Shown here: positions 17,597 to 21,715 of the stretch, one piece after another
Layout of the letters: each line of letters starts with the position of its first letter
How positions within the stretch are numbered: the stretch's first letter is position 1
Assembly: GCA_903881265.1 (NCBI GenBank)
Contig: CAIRSV010000279.1
Location: 1 to 21,715 of the forward strand
DNA from: an uncultured Bacteroidota bacterium
GTDB lineage: Bacteria > Bacteroidota > Bacteroidia > Chitinophagales > Chitinophagaceae
Direction: 5' to 3'
DNA: 21,715 nucleotides
Notes under the pieces: generated by a model
The model's database searches: none
Seen by the model: only the letters and a program-made list of their open reading frames with translations
Told to the model about the DNA's origin: nothing
Made by a program: the position numbers and the translations under genes

Positions 17597-18466
17597 TTAA
17601 CGAACTACCTGTGCCATCGTTTTGCCGATATCAGCAGGACTGTCAACGACATGAATACCGCATTCGCGCATGATGCGCATCTTAGCAGCGGCCGTATCAT
17701 CATCACCGCCAACGATAGCGCCTGCGTGACCCATACGACGTCCTGGAGGAGCTGTTTGTCCGGCAATAAACCCGACAACTGGTTTGCGCATATTCTCTTT
17801 CAACCAATAGGCTGCTTCAGCTTCCATACCACCACCGATTTCACCTATCATAATGATACCGGTTGTTTCAGGGTCGTTCATGAGAAGTTCAACAGCTTCC
17901 TTAGTGGTTGTTCCAATGATAGGGTCTCCACCGATTCCTATAGCCGTAGTGATACCCATACCTGCTTTTACAACCTGATCAGCAGCTTCATACGTCAATG
18001 TGCCTGATTTTGAAACAATACCAATATGTCCTTTTTTGAAAATGAAACCTGGCATGATACCAACTTTCGCTTCGTCAGAGGTTAAAACACCTGGGCAGTT
18101 AGGTCCGATAAGACGAGTTTCTTTTCCTTTAAGATATTCTTTAGCGATGACCATATCAGACACCGGAATGCCTTCTGTGATGCATACGATTACTTTAATG
18201 CCGGCTTCAGCAGCTTCCATAATGGCATCAGCGCCAAAGGCAGGTGGAACAAAGATGATAGATACATCGGCACCTGTTTGTGCAACCGCGTCCACAACAG
18301 TATTAAATACGGGTCTTTCGAGATGTGTGCTGCCTCCTTTGCCTGGCGTGACACCACCAACCACATTGGTACCATATTCAATCATTTGAGAGGCATGAAA
18401 AGTGCCTTCTGTTCCGGTGAAGCCTTGTACAATCACCTTGCTGTCTTTGTTTACTAAAACGCCCAT
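17597..18466 (-). CDS. sucD: Succinate--CoA ligase subunit alpha
   Basis: A 289-residue alpha subunit of succinyl-CoA synthetase, which converts succinyl-CoA to succinate with formation of ATP or GTP, in the TCA cycle. The start at 18466 (MGVLVNKDSKVIVQGFTG) matches the family N-terminus; the frame extends nine codons upstream, but a promoter -7 element sits there. Signatures: GFTGTEGTFHASQM, GGVTPGKGG (CoA binding), ITEGIPVSDM, LIGPNCPGV, and the phosphohistidine site MGHAGAIVGG. Length is standard. The beta subunit gene sucC is not in the window, as is common in Bacteroidota. korA, the preceding TCA enzyme, follows after 135 bases with its own promoter. Confidence 0.96.
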   Translation of the reverse strand: MGVLVNKDSKVIVQGFTGTEGTFHASQMIEYGTNVVGGVTPGKGGSTHLERPVFNTVVDAVAQTGADVSIIFVPPAFGADAIMEAAEAGIKVIVCITEGIPVSDMVIAKEYLKGKETRLIGPNCPGVLTSDEAKVGIMPGFIFKKGHIGIVSKSGTLTYEAADQVVKAGMGITTAIGIGGDPIIGTTTKEAVELLMNDPETTGIIMIGEIGGGMEAEAAYWLKENMRKPVVGFIAGQTAPPGRRMGHAGAIVGGDDDTAAAKMRIMRECGIHVVDSPADIGKTMAQVVR

Positions 18467-18490
18467 GAAGTAGTTTTTTAATTGAGGGTG

Positions 18491-18498
18491 CAAATGTA
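18491..18498 (-). promoter_or_regulatory. sucD -7 promoter element
   Basis: TACATTTG on the minus strand is an exact TAnnTTTG. Transcription should begin near 18487, giving a leader of about 20 AT-rich bases with no Shine-Dalgarno motif before the ATG at 18466. The -33 region is T-rich but has no clean TTTG. Confidence 0.5.
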
Positions 18499-18644
18499 TA
18501 GAAGAAAACAGTAAAAAGGAAAAGTTGTTTTAACGCAAACAAACAGCCGCATTTTTAATCAATGAAACGACACTTAACGTGATGCTGTTTTATTAAAGAT
18601 AAATTGGGGCGCTTATTGAGCAATATCCCTCACCTGATTCGCTT

Positions 18645-19409
18645 TCAGGTATGTTTCTTTTGAATGGATTCAGTTAGGAGCGAATAGATATTTTTATAAT
18701 CATCGTGCATTCTAAGTAATTCAATATGCTTGGCTATCGTGCCGCTGTCATTTCGAATCGCGGGGCCGGTTTGCAATTTATCAGGAGAGGTATAGGTTAG
18801 TTTTTCAACCGTATTTTCAATCAACGGAATTAAGAGGTCAAAGGGTATTTGTTCTTGTTGAAGGATATCCTGACCAATTGTGAACATATGATTTGCAAAA
18901 TTATTCGCAAAAACAGCAGCTAGATGAGCCTTCAGTTTTTGCTCATCAGAAAGATTATACACAGAGGTGCTGATGCAAGCGGCCAAGTGCTTTATTTTTT
19001 CCAAGGTTTCATTATTTGCGGCATTAATAATCAAGGGGATATTACTGCGTTCAGGCAAATGGTTTTTATTAATCGAATACATACACCATATACACCCTAA
19101 ATTAGGTGATGCTCCTGACAGGTCGTTTAATGTTATTGAGCCTGCTGTATGAATAAGAAATTTGTTCTCGAACTTTGTTTGTCCTAAAATGGCTTTAAGA
19201 ATATCATCCTTTACAGCTAAAATACATAGTTCAGCCTGATCGCTTAATGCATTTATATCAGTGGAATACGCACAGTTGAATTTCGACGCTAAGGCCTGCG
19301 CGTTATGATGTGTAGGGGAAATAATCTGCACGATTGTATGCCCACCTTCAAAAAATTTTGTGGCGAAAAAGGTGGCGATGTTCCCGGAACCAATGATGGC
19401 AATGTTCAT
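18645..19409 (-). CDS. Rossmann-fold / DUF2520 domain protein
   Basis: A 254-residue predicted NAD(P)-binding protein. The N-terminus MNIAIIGSGNIATFFATKFF carries a GxGNIA dinucleotide-binding motif like that of pyrroline-5-carboxylate reductase and F420-dependent NADP oxidoreductases. ELCILAVKDD and FLIHTAGSI complete the Rossmann half (about 1-120). The second half is the all-helical DUF2520-type domain, with LKAHLAAVFANNFANHMF and the typical TGPAIRNDSGTI followed by HIEL. Substrate and reaction are not known for this family. It lies 67 bases downstream of porX on the same strand and 178 bases before sucD; linkage to either is uncertain. A TACATTTTTTTG stretch about 17-28 bases before its ATG could be an imperfect -7 element. 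Confidence 0.85.
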   Translation of the reverse strand: MNIAIIGSGNIATFFATKFFEGGHTIVQIISPTHHNAQALASKFNCAYSTDINALSDQAELCILAVKDDILKAILGQTKFENKFLIHTAGSITLNDLSGASPNLGCIWCMYSINKNHLPERSNIPLIINAANNETLEKIKHLAACISTSVYNLSDEQKLKAHLAAVFANNFANHMFTIGQDILQQEQIPFDLLIPLIENTVEKLTYTSPDKLQTGPAIRNDSGTIAKHIELLRMHDDYKNIYSLLTESIQKKHT

Positions 19410-19476
19410 GGGGTAAACTTACAAAAAAATGTAGTTAATTGGTAATGGCAATCATAGAACGCGTTTCTTGCTATCG

Positions 19477-21030
19477 CTACTTGCTTTCCATCTTTATAAC
19501 TGGAATCAACATTTCTTCCAAGGATACGCCGCCGTGTTGGAAGGTGTTGCGGAAATAATTAGCGAAGTGGTTGTAGTTGTTGGGATAACAAAGGTAGCCA
19601 TCGTTTTTTGCGAAGATGAAACTAGAATTGAAATTTGGTTTAGGCAACCCGATATCATGCGGTTCTCGAAATGCGAGCACAGCTTTGCCATCATAATTAA
19701 GATTGCGTCCGTGCTTATATCGAATGTTAGATGTCGTTTGCTTATCGCCAATAACCTTGCTAGCCGTTTTTACCTGCACACTACCATGATCTGTGGTGAC
19801 AACGAGCTTGATATTTTTATCGGCCACTTTTTTCAATGCCTGGAATAACGGAGAATGCTCAAACCAACTATTGGTGAGCGATCGATAGGATACCTCGTCA
19901 TTGGCGAGTTCTTTCAATACTTCCATTTCTGTGCGTGCATGCGAAAGCATATCTACGAAATTATACACGATGATATTGATATCATTATGCAACAGATTTT
20001 GGATATTATTGACCAGTTGTTCGCCGTGGTCATGATTTGTGACTTTCGTGTACGAGAATTTTAGATCTTTTAAGCCACGCCTTCTTAATTGGTCATCGAA
20101 GAACATTTCTTCATATAAATTTTTACCACCATCTTCATCATCATTTTTCCATTCGATTGGGTAGTTTTTTTCTATATCAACAGGCATCATTCCTGAGAAG
20201 ATTGAGTTTCTGCTATACTGCGTACTTGTAGGCAAAATAGCACAGAATAGATCTTCCTCGGTGATTCTAAAAAGTTCGGAAAATTTGGCCTGTATGGTTT
20301 TCCATTGATCCCAACGCAAATTGTCAATCAACACAAAGAAGGTTGATTTGCCTTTTTCAAGTGATGGGAATAAATGGTGCTGCATCAAGGTATGACTCAT
20401 GACTGGCGCGCTTTCATTACCAGCTTTGATCCATTTCATGTAGTTTTTATCGACAAATTTGCAAAACTCATTATTGGCTTCTTCTTTTTGTGAACTAAAA
20501 ATCTCCAACATCTCTGGACTATCAGATTTTTGCATTTCCAATTCCCAATACACCAATTTTTTATACAAGTCGCACCATTCCTTGTAGTCGGGATTTGAAT
20601 TCAAGGCAAGAAATAAATTGCGAAATTCTTGCTGATAGTTTTGCGTTGTTTTTTCACTGACTAAGGTCTTCGAATCGATAATTTTTTTCAATGTTAGCAG
20701 AATCTGATTTGGATTCACCGGCTTTATTAAGTAATCGGTGATTTGCGCGCCAATAGCGTCTTCCATGATATTCTCGGCTTCATTTTTTGTCACCATTACC
20801 ACAGGCAGGTTGACATTGTATTCTTTGATTTGTGAAAGTGTCTCAAGACCTGTCATGCCTGGCATACTTTCGTCGAGCAGCACAACATCGATATGATTGG
20901 CTTTTAGGTATTCGAGTCCGTCATAGCCATTCGAAAAGGTTTCTACATTGTACCCTTTATTTTCAAGGAACATTATTTGAGATTTCAGTGAATCCATCTC
21001 GTCATCTATCCAAAGAATTTTTGTCGTCAT
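19477..21030 (-). CDS. porX: Type IX secretion regulator PorX (response regulator with PglZ domain)
   Basis: A 517-residue two-component response regulator controlling T9SS genes and gliding. The start at 21030 (MTTKILWIDDEMDSL) opens directly on the receiver domain; the frame extends 43 codons upstream into a non-coding-looking stretch that I exclude. The receiver (about 1-120) has the acidic pocket DDE (9-11), phosphoacceptor Asp53 in VVLLDESMPG, VVMVTKNEAEN and the Lys in DYLIKPVNP. A helical linker follows. The C-terminal PglZ (alkaline-phosphatase superfamily) domain shows FFVLIDNLRWDQW, CAILPTSTQYSRNSIFSGMM, VYNFVDMLSHART and VTTDHGS with metal-binding Asp and His. In Porphyromonas, PorX is phosphorylated by PorY and acts with the sigma factor SigP; Zn-dependent phosphodiesterase activity has been reported for PorX. 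No porY is adjacent. Confidence 0.95.
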   Translation of the reverse strand: MTTKILWIDDEMDSLKSQIMFLENKGYNVETFSNGYDGLEYLKANHIDVVLLDESMPGMTGLETLSQIKEYNVNLPVVMVTKNEAENIMEDAIGAQITDYLIKPVNPNQILLTLKKIIDSKTLVSEKTTQNYQQEFRNLFLALNSNPDYKEWCDLYKKLVYWELEMQKSDSPEMLEIFSSQKEEANNEFCKFVDKNYMKWIKAGNESAPVMSHTLMQHHLFPSLEKGKSTFFVLIDNLRWDQWKTIQAKFSELFRITEEDLFCAILPTSTQYSRNSIFSGMMPVDIEKNYPIEWKNDDEDGGKNLYEEMFFDDQLRRRGLKDLKFSYTKVTNHDHGEQLVNNIQNLLHNDINIIVYNFVDMLSHARTEMEVLKELANDEVSYRSLTNSWFEHSPLFQALKKVADKNIKLVVTTDHGSVQVKTASKVIGDKQTTSNIRYKHGRNLNYDGKAVLAFREPHDIGLPKPNFNSSFIFAKNDGYLCYPNNYNHFANYFRNTFQHGGVSLEEMLIPVIKMESK

Positions 21031-21332
21031 AATCGTCTGTTTTAGTGAAAGTAAGTGTTGAGTGATACTAACGCCGCAAGTTATAAAATATTGCTCAGCT
21101 ATTGGATGTAAGCATGTTGTTGTGATAATTTTAAGAAAATGGTAGTGCATACGATGCATTGATCTGTGGCTTCGAATAGATAGAATCCATTGAAAACGCT
21201 GTCAATCGAATGCTAGCAAACGATTCAATCGACTTGCAAATCAAATGATGGTCATGTCTGTACGATGTAAATTGAATGCAGTCTGCTGTTTTACGCTTCA
21301 ATTCAATACTTTTACATTCTAAAACGAACGTA
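21031..21332. other. Divergent intergenic region between porX and the HD-domain gene
   Basis: About 300 bases carrying both 5' regions. It contains an inverted repeat TGCAT-ACG-ATGCA (21146-21158) and a direct repeat of TCAATCGA about 17 bases apart near 21204-21229. No exact TAnnTTTG is seen for porX (nearest: TACTTTCA about 20 bases before its ATG). For the right-hand gene, TACTTTTA at 21307-21314 is one base off consensus. No other gene is supported. Confidence 0.45.
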
Positions 21333-21715
21333 TTGCGTAAAATTATCAATGATCCTGTGCATGGATTTATCACCATCGATGATGCGTTGGTCTTTCAGAT
21401 TATTTCACATCCTTATTATCAGCGACTGCGTAGAATTAAACAAATGGCGCTTGCCTATTTGGTCTATCCGGGTGCGGTGCATACGAGATTGCATCATTCG
21501 TTAGGGGCTTATCATCTCATGCATAATGCGATTACTGAATTGCGACAAAAAGGAATTGCGATTACTGCAGCGGAAGAACAAGGAGCCAAAGTGGCTATTC
21601 TATTACATGATATCGGCCACGGGCCTTTTTCTCATACATTTGAAGATTTATTTCATCAAAAAATGATTCGGCACGAAGCCTGGACGCCTTTTTTTCTCGC
21701 AGAATATCGCACCAA
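21333..21715 (+). CDS. HD-domain phosphohydrolase (dNTPase/SAMHD1-like), 3' end missing
   Basis: A partial frame open to the window edge, about 127 residues visible. The N-terminus RKIINDPVHGFITIDD, then YYQRLRRIKQMAL, is typical of COG1078-type HD phosphohydrolases, which resemble dGTPases and SAMHD1. Metal-binding HD signatures follow: TRLHHSLGAYHLMHN (first His) and LLHDIGHGPFSHTFE (HD pair). These enzymes hydrolyse nucleotides or related phosphoesters; the substrate here is unknown. The start is uncertain. TTG at 21333 gives the family-like N-terminus; an in-frame ATG at 21276 would add 19 residues (MQSAVLRFNS onward) that look unlike the family, and TACTTTTA near 21307 would then lie inside the gene. 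Transcribed divergently from porX. Confidence 0.87.
   Translation, partial: MRKIINDPVHGFITIDDALVFQIISHPYYQRLRRIKQMALAYLVYPGAVHTRLHHSLGAYHLMHNAITELRQKGIAITAAEEQGAKVAILLHDIGHGPFSHTFEDLFHQKMIRHEAWTPFFLAEYRT

Noticed and set aside
17651..18389. Plus-strand frames of 118 and 129 residues opposite sucD
   Set aside because: Antisense shadows; the sucD frame carries all family motifs.
18541..18590. AAACAGC...GCTGTTT inverted repeat between the DUF2520 gene and sucD as a terminator
   Set aside because: The arms are 36 bases apart with no stable inner helix, so a terminator is not convincing.
19416..19440. Hairpin-like AACTTACA...TGTAGTT as a porX terminator
   Set aside because: The stem is bulged and its loop is a plain A/T run; no G/C core and no clear U tail.

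Overview
The window looks like a contig from a member of the Bacteroidota, probably a Chitinophagales-like bacterium of moderate to low GC. The evidence is a gliding/type IX secretion (T9SS) lipoprotein GldJ, the T9SS regulator PorX, a secreted protein ending in a T9SS type A sorting domain, GEVED/Ig-like secreted proteins, and promoters of the Bacteroidota form TTTG...TAnnTTTG with little use of Shine-Dalgarno sequences. Bases 1-37 are not genomic: they match an Illumina adapter with small indels, so the left end is an assembly edge.

Layout, left to right. 38-1934 (-): 3'-truncated secreted M16 zinc peptidase, intact in frame over all the sequence present. 2005-2685 (-): unrecognised secreted, highly charged protein, closed by a hairpin terminator. 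3015-4532 (+): gldJ with a near-perfect promoter and a strong terminator. 4599-5419: about 820 bases with no convincing gene but several inverted repeats. 5420-8776 (-): large secreted Ig/GEVED protein with a dockerin-like C-terminal module. 8992-11343 (+): murF and galE, probably co-transcribed. 11493-12683 (+): secreted T9SS cargo with its own terminator. 12814-15435 (+): cyanophycin synthetase cphA. 15608-19409 (-): korA, sucD and a Rossmann/DUF2520 protein, with cphA and korA convergent over a 15-bp hairpin. 19477-21030 (-): porX. 21333-21715 (+): start of an HD-domain phosphohydrolase cut by the right edge.

Functionally there are three themes. (1) Secretion and surface: GldJ (machine), PorX (regulator) and at least one CTD-bearing cargo, plus secreted proteins with other C-terminal ends. 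(2) Central and storage metabolism: KorA and SucD catalyse consecutive TCA steps (2-oxoglutarate to succinyl-CoA to succinate), and CphA makes the nitrogen reserve cyanophycin. (3) Envelope building: MurF (peptidoglycan precursor) and GalE (UDP-galactose). No mobile element, CRISPR array, tRNA or rRNA was seen. I did not find a clearly new multi-gene system. The most notable points are possible leaderless transcripts of murF and korA, korA without an adjacent korB, cphA without an adjacent cyanophycinase, and the C-terminal module of the 1118-residue secreted protein.
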